From positions 26,197,310-26,261,309 of the forward strand of contig NC_068352.1 of assembly GCF_014633365.1 (NCBI RefSeq): 64,000 nt of DNA. The letters are read 5' to 3'. The notes under the pieces were generated by a model. That model was given only the letters and a program-made list of their open reading frames with translations. It searched no databases and was not told where the DNA came from. Shown one piece after another: positions 12,290-24,299 of the stretch. The position numbers and the translations under genes are program-made. The stretch is from Diospyros lotus. Its lineage: Eukaryota > Streptophyta > Magnoliopsida > Ericales > Ebenaceae. The stretch's first letter is position 1, and every line of letters begins with the position of its first letter.

Positions 12290-13700
12290 GACTTGTGTTG
12301 CCGCATTCCGGTAGCTGTGAAAACTTGGGGCATGAAGGTGACTGTTCATAACCATTAAAGGACATGCAAGGTGGTCCAGCATCCTACTTTCATATCGATG
12401 TTCAAATTTGTTCTTATTTTTGGTTTGCAGAGCTGTTTTCCTTAATTTTTCTGGATCCATCTGATACATCTTCAGCAAATGCAAGAGAAAGAAAGATGAA
12501 AAATATGTAAATATATATCCCAAAAAAAGGAATCTTTTTTTGGTTGTTGGTTGTATAATTAAAGGAATATATGCCTTCAATTATTTTCCTTTTTTTTAAT
12601 CTTGTTCTTCGTTTCTTTGTCAACCCAGATACCAAACATGGGATAATAATTGTGATTCTTCTCTACAAATAATATATAACACAATATTTATGATTGTTAT
12701 TTAATAGTAGTTTCCATACAAATTGAAGCTCTAGAAGAATTGCCATTTTTCAAAATAAATAGCACTTAAAATTGGAGAGGCTCGTTTGGTTGGTATTTCG
12801 CAATTGACTACGTTGAATAGTAAATCAGCATCTCAACTATTTAATTAATTATGAGGTAAACTTATGAGAAGGATATAACTTTATATTTCATATTATTATT
12901 TTTATAATTAGCTAGAAATTAATTTAACTATAAAGGTGTGTTTGATAGCATTTAGTTAGAAAAAAAAACATTTTCTAACTTACATGGAAAACAAAAACCA
13001 TCTCCCCTTTGATGGAATTTTCTATAAAAAAGAGGTAAAAATATGCTTTAATGGTTGTACCATGAAATTTAATTCCATGAAAAATATAATGTGTTAAACA
13101 TCAAAGATAAAATTTAATTTCTTAAATATGATATTTTTTATATATTTTTTATGCTATCAGAAACAGTTTAAGAGAAGTGGGGAAAGAGGTAAAATAAACT
13201 ATCACCCTGCAGGCAAATGTTTGAATAAGAATTAAAGTTCCCAGCTGGTTAATTCCTTTCTCTGAAACTCTACAGAGCCTGCAAAGGTAGTGAAACACAG
13301 TATTCAAGCTTTTGTCTTCATGCACAAGACATCATCTTCATTTTCTGTCTTTGCCTTTCATGTGATGCTAACTACCATATAGCTAGAAGCTCCAATGCAA
13401 AGGTTAGCTTGAATTCATTCTCAAGGCCCCTTTTCCTTCTTTTTGCCTTCTTGGCTTGTCCCCCATTGCAGCCTTTTGATAAAGCAAGGAAAAGGAAAAC
13501 TCATTTGTCACTGCCCTTCACTTGGACCACTCCAAATTTGAAAACAAAGCCTACTACTAGCTACCTCCATGCTTATTCATACATAATTCCGATACAGAAT
13601 TCTCATATAGAATGAGGTGACAACGAGTACTCTCGCGCTCTAAACCCAACTTTGTTAATAATAAGCCAGCGTTATTTTGTATGAAATTTTGTTTAAGACT
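12290..13700. other. Intergenic, 3' side of SCL32-like gene
   Basis: AT-rich DNA with a Harbinger-like MITE at 12934-13168 and probably the 3' UTR of the minus-strand GRAS gene next to 13700. No gene recognised; the small open frames at 12287-12635 are not supported. Confidence 0.5.
12934..13168 (-). mobile_element. Harbinger/Tourist-like MITE A
   Basis: 235 bp with imperfect terminal inverted repeats (AGGTGTGTTTGATAGCAT and, inverted, AACTGTTTCTGATAGCAT) between TAA trinucleotides (12931-12933, 13169-13171). It matches the MITE at 22750-22982 in opposite orientation, including the tctaactt-acatggaaaac block. Confidence 0.65.
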
Positions 13701-15044
13701 TCAGTCCTCGAACCCTACTGGGACCCAAGCTGTAGCATACACTGAATTGTGGCCTTTCCATGTTAGAACCAACATATCATCGTCTTTCTTCATTCCCCAG
13801 CCACTGGCATGTTCATTTAGCAAGAGCTTTACTTCCCTAACAGTCTCATCATCAAATGGAACCCCATAACAACCAGCGTTTCTCATTCTCTGAGACAGCC
13901 TAGCTCCGGATTCTAGCCTCTCTATCCTTTGATTCCCTTCGAACCCGATGATGTTTTCGATTTTGTGGCCAATATCAGCTTCATATTCCACTCTCTGGGG
14001 GCTATCTTTGGGCAGAAAGGTTTCTAAGGCATCGAAAGGAATCCATAGGTAATTGAAAGAAGTGGCTATCCTTGAAGTTAGACTAGAAGCAGCTAAATCA
14101 GAGTCTTCATCCACAATGATGATAATGCGAGGGAAAAGGCCCTTGACTATTTCAAGGAAAGTTTCTCGAAATGAGAGGCCTTGAGCAGTCTCTCTTGGCT
14201 CATCAGACAAGTAACGCAGCCAATTCTGGCAATTGATCACCAAAGCTTCATCATCCCTAAGGTCTAATGTCAAAGGGTTCAGTTTATTCAACAGTGAGTC
14301 ATACGGAAAGCTAGAGGGTTCTTTAGAAACTGCTAAATCATCAGTTGGAGATGAGTGATCTTGATCATGAATGACATTGAATTCAAGTAGAACGTCCCTG
14401 GACTTGGCGAAATTCGCCAATCGCTGGCCGACTTCTTCGCTTGTCATGTTCAGCAATGGAGGAACAGGCGGCCTCCAAGAAGGCACTGAAATTCTAAGAG
14501 AAGGAGGCCCTTCTTGCCTCTTCCCTAATGCATCTATAAAAGTAGGCCACTGCATGCAGTAAGTTATGCTAAAATCTAAGATATGAACTCTTGAACACCC
14601 TTCAATTGCCTTGAGAATGGAACTGTTTGATGCACAGAAGCCAAACCTATGCCAAGGGATCAGATCAACGTACCCGGCGAGCTCGATCACCGACATGGAC
14701 CGCGTCTGAAGGGTGCTGCCGCCGTTGAAACTAATGGCTGCAGGATAAACCCTAGAAGCCCTTGAGATCAGTGCCCTCAAAAACCAAGAAGTCAGCCTCT
14801 GGTTTGGATCACCTAAAGAACAAGCTACGTTGTTGAGAACCCACATCACTTGTTGAGCCAAAGTGACATCGTTCCTCTCCAAGGCACTGGCACAGTGGAG
14901 AAGAAGCTGCTCTATACAAGCTCCGTCGAGGCTGCCGAGGCAACCTTGGAGTGCACCAGATAGAGAGCTCTGAGTGTTGCTGAAGAGGCTAGAGTTTTGC
15001 AGAGGATTAATGGGAGTGGTGCTACCTCTCAATTCTGCTTTCAT
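13701..15044 (-). CDS. SCL32: GRAS transcription factor, SCL32-like
   Basis: A single intron-free frame of 447 residues, typical of GRAS genes. Landmarks in order: leucine-heptad I with LLLHCASALERNDVTLAQQ (about residues 47-65), the VHIID-type motif as VHILD (153-157), leucine-heptad II, a PFYRE-like segment around LSFRETFLEIVKG, and the SAW region with CYGVPF and the terminal TAWVPVGFED. The short N-terminal lead and SSLSGALQGCLGSLDG are typical of the SCARECROW-LIKE 32 group. GRAS proteins act as nuclear transcriptional regulators or co-regulators. The frame stays open upstream to 15173, but the Met at 15042-15044 aligns best with the family start. The VHIID Ile-to-Leu change is common in this group. 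Confidence 0.9.
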   Translation of the reverse strand: MKAELRGSTTPINPLQNSSLFSNTQSSLSGALQGCLGSLDGACIEQLLLHCASALERNDVTLAQQVMWVLNNVACSLGDPNQRLTSWFLRALISRASRVYPAAISFNGGSTLQTRSMSVIELAGYVDLIPWHRFGFCASNSSILKAIEGCSRVHILDFSITYCMQWPTFIDALGKRQEGPPSLRISVPSWRPPVPPLLNMTSEEVGQRLANFAKSRDVLLEFNVIHDQDHSSPTDDLAVSKEPSSFPYDSLLNKLNPLTLDLRDDEALVINCQNWLRYLSDEPRETAQGLSFRETFLEIVKGLFPRIIIIVDEDSDLAASSLTSRIATSFNYLWIPFDALETFLPKDSPQRVEYEADIGHKIENIIGFEGNQRIERLESGARLSQRMRNAGCYGVPFDDETVREVKLLLNEHASGWGMKKDDDMLVLTWKGHNSVYATAWVPVGFED

Positions 15045-15420
15045 AGCTTTAACTAGGCTGCTCTGTGTGATAACTGGAAATATATCTACACTGATCAGTA
15101 TGAGAAAACTAGGGTTTCCTGGCGTCAAACGTGCATGGAATGGAAGAAAAAGGTGATCACACAGGGGTTGCAATTGCGACTTTCTTTGGCACTTTTCTGG
15201 TCGGCGTTGTGAAAATTAGGGTTTGATCTGATGGTAGATGAGAATTTGCAGGATGAAGAAACATGAGGCCTTGAAGGTTGGAGACCTGGACATGGCCACG
15301 CAAGCTTAACAGTTGCTCCGTGAGAAAGAGAAGAGAGAGGGAGAGAGAGAGAGAGGATTGAAGGCTAGTCTATCACCTACTAGCAATGGCCATATATATA
15401 TACACATATAAATACTCAAA
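15045..15420 (-). promoter_or_regulatory. Probable leader/promoter of SCL32-like gene
   Basis: Contains a GA-rich tract on the + strand at about 15325-15360 (CT-rich on the sense strand, a common plant leader element). A TATA-rich stretch follows at about 15388-15412 on the upstream side. The assignment rests only on position and composition. Confidence 0.4.
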
Positions 15421-18400
15421 GCAAAAGCTCCCGTTGGATAACTACGGGATGCTATAGAGCCAAAATGGTGTATGTATAGTAAAATGAACCCAGAGTTTTA
15501 TCATTTTGTGAACTAAAATGACAACACTACCTGAGCTTTCCTTTTATTTGAGATCTCTTTTCCTTAGTTCTTAGATTAGAAGACAAACAGAGAGTTTGGA
15601 TTCTTTCACCTAGCTAGCTGTATATTTCTTTTTAGTTCAATAATTGCATGATCACCAAAATTAAATTAGCTATATATCTTCACAAAGCCTTAGACCCGTA
15701 AGGTTGGTTGAGGATTATAATTATGGATCCAGAATCCAGATAGAATGATAGGCTAACTCTATATTCTTCTTAAATCCTCAATTATCATTCAAAACCATGA
15801 GCTAATAGCGATTAAGTAAGTAATTTTTGGCTGAATCGGGCCAAACCGATATCAGTTTAGAACCACGTTTCTGAGATGCTATTCTCCTCAAATTTGGCTC
15901 TGTGTAGTTGTTAGGAAACCATAACTACTCGAGTTAGTTTGGCAACAAATTAATAGAGCCCTATGATCCTAAGCTAATTTGGCCGATTTTAATGATTACT
16001 TCTAATCTCTCTTATCCTCTTTAGACATGCGATCAGGTTTCTAAAGAATAGGTTAAAGAAGCTGTCTCAGCCGGCCATTCTTTTGTCGAATTTACGCTCA
16101 TGAAATGCCATACAAGTATATAACATTATTTTTTTTCTTGGCTAATTTGGTTCTCTCCCTAGTGATTGATGGCAACCCTTTATTCCATATCCATGATATA
16201 TTAGATATCTATTTGGTTGCTTGTGATATATAATGCCAGAGCAAAAAACAAATGCACATCCATGCATGAAGACAGACAAGCCCAATTCACTTAAAAATGT
16301 AACACCATGTAATGGTTAAAGACTAGCTACAGAATATATATATATATATAACATGTCAAATTTTTTTTCTTTGTCATGATTAGGCTTATTAGTAAATATA
16401 CAAGGGAGTGGATGGTAGGAGAAAAGTTATACAGTCACTTCAAGTTTTGCATGTCTCCTATAGTTGGAGGACAAAAATATATAAATTAAACTTACACTTT
16501 TTAAGTGTAAAATTAACAACTATTTTAACCGTTATTAATAGATTTAACGAAAAGACTAAAATAATTGGCGCATAGCCCTTATTTAATTATTATAAAAATG
16601 CATAACCTCTCCCTCTAATTTAAATATTTTATAAGTAAAATTGACCCATAAAACAGATTTGGTAAATAATAATTGACACATAATATTCGTGTGTGTTGTG
16701 CATTAAGTTTATTTTTAATATTTGTGTCATTTAATCCTTTCTTATTTCTTTCTCTTTTTTTGGGACACATTACATCGAGCATCTTTAACATTTGATAAAG
16801 AAAAGTAGAACTGCTTGAGTTATTAGAAATAATAGATACATTTTATACCACTAAAATTAGAGATAAAATAGTCATTTTGTGCTTGATTTTAAAAGATCTC
16901 ACTCCCATCCCCCCACTCTCATTGTCACTCAAGACGCCTGTTGGAGGTTTGTAGGACCACATTGGTAGGCTCGCTCTCATCTTTTTGTAAATTCCAACTC
17001 TTTTCCACTATAGGCAAACAATAAAACAAAATTATCCCAATTTTTAGAAGTATAGATTGTGAAAGATAAAAAATGAGAAAGAGAATTAGAAGCTTTGGAC
17101 ATCTCTATAGTATAGGTGTTCCAACCATTTTCTTCATCAAGTAGACAAAACTCTAAAAGCCATAAAGATAATATGATTTGTGTGTTGAACCAAAACCCTA
17201 ATGGATGAGCACAAAGACTTCTAATTGACAAGAAATTCATAATTATTATTTGAGGGTGTAAAGTGGAGAGAAAGATGGCCAACAGAAAAAGATGGTTGAA
17301 TTAGTAATCCAACCAAGTTGAGAAATAGAACCCCATCGCGCTGATAGGCTTCTGTAAAGCTAATGAACCCATCACCACTTCCATATATATATATATATAT
17401 ATATTTTCTCTTAAAAAGGAGTTTGCAACCACTACCTTTTAGATGTGCATTCAATAAATTAACCTTACTATTAGTTTTCCAACAACATCATGAACCACAC
17501 ACACACACACATATATCATTAATACATTCCCTCCCAAACCATATGGCAACTAAACACACAAACAAACCCATTATCCCCAAATTCATTGTTTGATTCTCAA
17601 GAAAATCCATAAAAAATAATATTTGGTAGATTCTCATAAACCTAAAAAATAGAAATTTTCCTTCATTGAACCATCGACGTCATTCTGCATTATATTTGCA
17701 TCGTAATTATGTGGACAATCATTGATAGGATTCTAAATCGCATTGTGAAGCCAATTGCTAGAAAGAGAGGATTAAATGCCTACTGTAAGATAAGATGGGA
17801 TTTAGAGAATGTGGAAGGAGGTAGAAGGAAGAAGGGGGACAGCGTTACAAGAGTAATTAAATATTTTTAAAAATTTAAGAGAAAAATGAGACAAGTTTAA
17901 TAAACTCAAAGGAGGATTCTATCTATTTTTATGACCAAGGGATTTCGTGTTTTTTTTTTATCAAATCTTAAATATATCGAGTGTAATTTTTACTTTATTT
18001 TTATTTTTATTTAGTACATAGCATAAAAACTCACAAATGATTAATAAAACCTTAGGCTAGAGACCTAAAAAACAAACTCTAGGGACAAATAATAAGCCCA
18101 AACCTAAACCTAAAACAGAGCTAAAATAAAAAACATGGGAGCGCTAAGCAATACAATGACTCTTTGGCCCTCCAAACCCTTAGGCTGGCCATCTAAAAAA
18201 CAAAGTCCATAGAGACAAATAGCTTATCCTAATTAACCTTCCTTTATCAAAGCCAAAACAAAAAACATGGGAGCCCCAAGCAAAAGGATCGATGACTCTC
18301 CCTCTCATAGAAGCTAGGAAACCTTGATCAGAAGGCTAAACCAACACAAATTAAAACATCACAACACCAACAAAAGGCCTCTAAATATCAAGACACTCAA

Positions 18401-21106
18401 TAAGGCTTGGCATATAATTAAACTACTAATTTTATTGGTCCAAATTGACTAAACACCTTTATTTTTTCTTAAAAAGATGAGAATGGTGCCTGAAACTACA
18501 CCCTTCCTCTCAAGAAACCACTTCTTATTTTGCAAGCCATAGGACAATTAGCCTCGATTTATGCTTTTATGGGGTCTCAACATAACATTTCCCATATTCA
18601 ACTAAATATTTAGGATTGACATCCTCTCTTCAACACTTCCTCCCACCCCTAATTTTTCCTTCTCCTAAAGACTAAAGACAATATAGCCAAACTAAGAGCA
18701 ATGAAAGTGTAAAGCAATTAAGAAATGAATAAGGTTGTGAATGAGTCGAACCCACAAAAGTTAGATCTTGTTTGTTTAGAATTTTATTAGACTTCAGCCT
18801 AAACCCAAACTTGAGTCAAACTCTAAAAATTAGGCTTAGACTTATTTATTTAGAAAGTCATTGAGTTTGAGCTTAGGCTCATACCCAACTCATTTATTTT
18901 TAATGAGCTTTAAACTAACCTTAAGCAAGCTTTGAATAAGTCCTAAGTGAGGTTTATACTAGCCTAAAGTGAGATTTATACAAACATATTCACAAGTCTT
19001 TAAATTTAAAGGTCACTACAAGCTTGATTTCAAACTATTTTTTGCAAAATATATAAAATTAGTGTATTTTAATATACATATATTATAATCTTAAATAATA
19101 TGAAAAAAATATTAATTATAAGAAACAGACATTATTTTGAAATATGCTCCAAATAAGTCTATAAACGATCTTAATTATAAATGAGCCTACAAACAAACCA
19201 CTAACAAGCTTGTTCACAATGCCAAGAGTTTAGCACTTTAAAATTTAGGCCTGGTTAATCTAGATCATCTCTAATTACAAAACGATTATCCTAAAATATG
19301 GTTGATTTTTCAATTTAATCAGCTGGGTCAAGACAAGCCAATTTAATTTTACAATGGAATTATTTTAATTTTTTTACAAAAATAATTGTCACTGGTTTTA
19401 AGAGTTTCTCATTAATTTTTTTTTGTCATCATCTACCTCGATCTTTTACTAAAGACTTGTTCCACTGCTCTAATCACAAAAGCCTTAATGCTAAATCCTC
19501 TTTTCTAATTTTGGACCCATACTCCAATCATAAAGTAACACTAAACCATCTAGAACTCAAAAATATATGCAACGACACTGATTTGACTTTGATTTTCAGT
19601 TTAAACCTGATCCATGATCACTCCTAATAGTTGTCTTGCTAGCTCTAACTGTTGACTAGAATATATATGTATGAATGATCACGTGCTGGTAGCATATAAA
19701 ATTTAGTGTCAGATTGCTTTGCTGACATTATTGTTGCTGGTAATATTTGACAATGGAAAAGTGCAAGACGCACATGAAGACAGGCCTCTCTCACTTTGCA
19801 GAGAACAATATTCCAGCAAAATCTCAATGTTCATGCACAATCAAAGGGACAGCTTTCTATATTGATGTTGGAATAGAATCCATCTCCATTATATATATAT
19901 ATATATATGCAGCCTCAGCATCTCCCAAGTTATTCAAAATTGAAAATTGCAGGCTGATCTCATTACAACCCATTTATCAGAATGATATATGGAAGAAGAA
20001 AGAGTGCAGAATGCCGATATATATGATGGCAATATTTTCTTGTATATATATGGATATATGTGGAATATTTATGGATTTTCATAAAGAAACATAGTTGACG
20101 TACCACAGTGCTTTTTTTTTTTTGCATCTCAACTACTCCATTTAGAGCATTTTAGTTTTGAAATATTGTACTTCATTTGTGCTTTGGTGTTTATATTCAA
20201 TTAATGGAATAACCCGTATTATATTGCAATGTAATTGTATTATTAAAAAGAATAAACTTTTTGTATACATTTTCTAAATATCTTTTTTAAATAAATAAAT
20301 GATGCCGAAGGGAGAATCATCAAATCTTGTAGTTGGACCAGTGACTCAACACATGAGGTTGAAAGGCATGGCTTAAAATTAATCCAAATAGCAGGCCAAA
20401 CTCTTCATCCTTTTTCATCCAAAAACCTGTTTTTGAACCTTGTTTTTGTTTCATGTTGGGTGTGATTTAATGACACACGCAAGCCAAACTCTTCATCCTT
20501 TTTCATTTGTAACATGCAATTGCTTTCCAACATGATTCACAATTAGACAGTGACACCCTCAAATTTACCCACATGCGACAATTATAAGTCCATGATCACT
20601 TTATTTTTAATCATTAAATAAATCATAATTAAGCATTGTAGATTTCACCTCAAGGTTGCTTCAAATATCAAAACTCATCTATAATTTTGTTGTTACATAG
20701 TTATAGTATAGAATAAAACAAATAAGACTTGTTAGGAACTACGTACTCTTAGACATGATGATAATAAAAGCTCACTACTGTTAAATAATATTTGGTTTGA
20801 ACCATAATTACTATCAAGAAAATAAATCCGTTACCCAAGTTCCACTAACATACACAATGATGGGTCTTATAATTATGCCCTACACCATGATTAGGGTCTA
20901 CTTTTCACGAATGAGTTCTGCATTTAAGATTGGATCTCCTGGCCTATAAAAACAAAAAGGGAAAAAAAATTCCTGAACTATTATTACCTTGATGGTCCCT
21001 TTATTAGCTTGTCGATGGTAAATGAAAATTCAATTTCAGACAAATTGCAGCAATTCGAAGGTGCCACTCGGTGATGCATTGTTTTTTTGCGGGGTAGAGT
21101 TACTAT
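15421..21106. other. Intergenic AT-rich region
   Basis: No gene recognised. Contents are numerous TA microsatellites (near 16335, 17383, 19890), a CA run near 17500, an imperfect direct duplication at 18048-18305, and decayed AT-rich repeat sequence around 18760-19250. A 24-bp segment beginning gccaaactcttcatcc occurs twice near 20397 and 20485. Open frames at 16977-17282 and 19747-20094 are composed of low-complexity sequence and are not called. Confidence 0.5.
18048..18305. repeat. Imperfect ~130-bp direct duplication
   Basis: Two neighbouring units share the order 'cttaggctgg..ctaaaaaacaaa..gggacaaata..acatgggag..caagcaa..gatgactct'. The copies are roughly 18048-18175 and 18176-18305, clearly diverged. 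No coding potential. Confidence 0.6.
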
Positions 21107-21798
21107 CATAACATCTCTCATCAAGTGATAGAAATAATCGAATTAACTTATTTTCATAAGTCTACACGAACTTTTCAGGGGTCACTCATCTTTGAGTTAC
21201 CTTAACTCAAATACACTTAATTCAAGAGTTTTTTTATCCACATTCAGCCCAAAATGTATCTAGCTGATTTTGTTTCTTCCCTTACAATTCTCAATATATA
21301 TACTAGCTTTTCTAGAGTTCATTCTTAAACCTAATCTTGAGCTCTTAGGGTATTACATTCTCCTCCATTGAGCATATAGCGTCTTCGTCATATGACCTTA
21401 TAATTGATCTCAGATCTTTTCCCTTTTGGGGGTTGTCATCCTAGAAGCTTGTCAAGAGCCGCTCCTTGTTCAGGCTCTTGCGCCCCAACGTCACTCTCTA
21501 CCCTCATCGGACCGTCTTATTCAAGGGTCGACTCTGATACCACCTATAACATCCCACATCGAGCGATAAGAAGGACCGGATCAACTTTACTCTGATAGGC
21601 CTACGAGAATTTTTTCAGGAGTCACCAATTCTTGAGCTACCGTAACTCAAGCACGCTTAACCCAAGAATTCTTTATTCACATTCAGCCCAAAATGTATCT
21701 AGCTATAGTGTTGTTTCATTTCTTAATATCATCAATATATATACTAGTTTTTCTAAAATTTCTTCTTGAATTTGACCTTGAACTCTCGAGATATTACA
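21107..21798 (-). mobile_element. Cassandra-like TRIM retrotransposon
   Basis: A 692-bp non-coding LTR element on the minus strand. LTRs are 21545-21798 (5') and 21107-21357 (3', more diverged), starting TGTAATA and ending GGGATGTTA-TA. A primer site TGGTATCAGAGTC (complement of 21530-21542) follows the 5' LTR after two bases. A purine tract GGAGGAGAA precedes the 3' LTR at about 21358-21366. Read on the sense strand, each LTR carries a 5S-rRNA-like block (GTTAAGCGTGCTTGAG ... GGTGACTCCTG), the signature of Cassandra. Flanks actat/agtat match in four of five bases. No protein is encoded; mobility would depend on another element's enzymes. Confidence 0.82.
21530..21542 (-). other. TRIM primer-binding site
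   Basis: TGGTATCAGAGTC on the minus strand is the initiator-tRNA-Met-type primer site with one or two changes from the usual TGGTATCAGAGCC. It lies directly inside the 5' LTR. Confidence 0.75.
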
Positions 21799-22465
21799 AG
21801 TATACCTTCGTAAAATGTTGACAATATATGTCACTAAAAATGACTTAACTAATGAACAAATATTTCATGATAGATATGAAAATAACATATATATATATAT
21901 ATATTCACAATATGCATGGACCATGGAGATAGGGTTCAGTAACCTGTAGAATCTTGTTAGCAGCGGGAAAAATAGGTCAGATACGGCAGCTTTCTATTAT
22001 TATTTACGTAACATAATTGGTTTGAGAAGAGGTCAAATTGCAATTGACATATGAGTCTTGGTTTGTTTTGGTTTCAAGACACCTTTATTTATTTTTTATG
22101 TAACTTTCACTTTTGATATAGGATATATATATTAGCATTATAAAAGATATAATTACATATTATAAAGATGAATAGATATAGAATTTACATAATCCAATTT
22201 ATTTACCAACATTTAAGGCTTGGTAGCATGGTCATAAATTAAGCTAATCACACTAGGTAGGGCTATTAAGAGTCTCTTTAGTTTTGGTGTATTTTTTTAA
22301 GTATAATTGTTCTTTATTAATTTTCTTCAAATGTATCATTCAGTAAAATATTGCTGTGTGTTTTTAAAGTATAACTATTTCCTTCAAAAAAAATTAGATT
22401 AAGCTGATTTTAATCCAAAGCAAGGAAAGCCCATATAAGTTTGTGTTTCAATCTTAGCATCCATC

Positions 22466-22500
22466 CAATGTAGGGTAGGGTAGGGTAGGGTTGGGTTGGG
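22466..22500 (+). repeat. TAGGG/TTGGG G-run array
   Basis: Four TAGGG units then two TTGGG units give six closely spaced GGG runs, a potential G-quadruplex. It differs from the plant telomere unit TTTAGGG, so it is not called a telomeric remnant. Confidence 0.75.
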
Positions 22501-22749
22501 TTTATAACATTCAATTTTGAGATTAAATTTCCTCAAATTATGAGGGCTTGGAGTGATTGTTCATTGTTGGGCTAAAGCAGCCTGCAGAGTGACTGTTCGG
22601 CTAAGTATTATTTCATTTCAGGCCCACTTCATATGACGCCGCTGTTCATTTCCCTTGCTCCTGTCGACAAATTGTTAGAGCAGGCCCATATTTCATGTAA
22701 AGCCCAGTTTCTTGCAAAATTGATTTAGGTAGTTGCTGAAATTGGATTA

Positions 22750-22982
22750 GAGTGTGTTTGATAACATAAAAATTTTATGGAAAATGTCACATCTAAAAAA
22801 TTGAATTTCATCTTTATTGTTTGACACACTATATTTTCTGTGGAATTAAATTCTATAGTACAATTATTAAAGTATGTTTTGACATATTTTTTATGAAAAA
22901 TTGTATTTAGATGGATAATTTTTGTTTTCCATGTAAATTAAAAAATATTTTTTTTTCTAACTAAATGTTATCAAACATACCC
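22750..22982 (+). mobile_element. Harbinger/Tourist-like MITE B
   Basis: 233 bp with terminal inverted repeats GAGTGTGTTTGATAACAT and, inverted, GGGTATGTTTGATAACAT, flanked by TTA trinucleotides (22747-22749 and 22983-22985). This is the target pattern of PIF/Harbinger MITEs. Same family as 12934-13168. No coding capacity. Confidence 0.75.
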
Positions 22983-24299
22983 TTATAATATTTAATCTCG
23001 TAAATGTAACTCTAACTTGTGTGCTTGCTTAATAATAATAATATAGATTATATATTTTAATACCATATTGGAATAAGATGCTCATTTTTTAGTAAATGAT
23101 TTGAAAGCAAACATGATCAAAAGTTTTTAGAATTTCAATTACGACAAAAATTTGCAGTAAAAAAGTTATAAACTAAGTAATTTAAGAGAATAAGCTATAT
23201 AAAATATACTACTTAATAGGATAATTTATTACACGCGTAAAATAATATACCCACTTATAATATATGAAAATTAATGTGCTATATACTTTAGTATCTATCT
23301 ATTTTTTTGTTCTATAATTTAAGCAAACGCCCATTTTGGTGTACTCAAATCTTAAAAGCTTTTCAAAATATCTTCTTCTAAATTTTTTATTTCAAAAAAA
23401 AAAAACTATGAGTTGTATCAGGAATATTAAAGTAAAAAACAATTTAGATAATATTATAAATAAATCTTTTTGTGCAAAATTTAGGCAATATCATATCAAC
23501 AAAGGTTTGTGTTCATTAATTTTATTTTTGTTAAACAACAAAGGCTAATCAAAGGCTATGCTTCTTAGGGTTGAGTGCACCTAAGCAGCTTTGATAGATT
23601 CCCTAATGACATCATTACTTACAACTCCTTTTAACTCTTTAAACTTAGATAATCATATGATAAAAGACTATATTGAAAAATAATATGGCCAAGAAACTCA
23701 AAGTGTGAAACTCCTAATACAATAATAGAGTATATTCAACTATTTAGATGATCATATCGAGATTCATTAATATACATGAAAAGAAAAGAAATGAAAAAAG
23801 AAAGTTGGTATATCATTGATTTTAATACAAAATACAACTAGGTCATCATAATCATGATTCCAATACAACATTCAACCAATTCATCATATTCAAGCAACAG
23901 TTAAGAATTTAAAGTTAAGGGTGATATTGGGATATATCTATATGGTGTGGAGACTAGGGGTCGTTGTCTCTCCCTTAAATGGGTTCCTCCTATGTTATAA
24001 GAAAAAGAAATTGGCATGCTTAATATAGTTGGGTGGAGGAAAAAAAAAATTGATTAGAAGATGACAAAATCGTGAGAAAAAGAAGGGAGAGATTGTAAGA
24101 AAAGAACGCAAAAATAGTGCAGATTTCCTATGCACAACACTCGTGATGTCACAATCGAATAAACAATTGTATTCCAATTTTACTTTACTTTTAGGATGTT
24201 CTCTAACGTTCAGTTTTATCACTATTACAACAACTCATCTTTGGTGAGATTGTTCTTAATCTCAAGTTTATGTCGACATCCACCATAGGATGATGAACA

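Noticed and set aside
16977..17282. 101-codon minus-strand frame in intergenic DNA
   Set aside because: No family resemblance, no promoter or splice context, AT-driven composition.
19747..20094. 115-codon plus-strand frame
   Set aside because: Contains a translated TA microsatellite and no recognisable domain.
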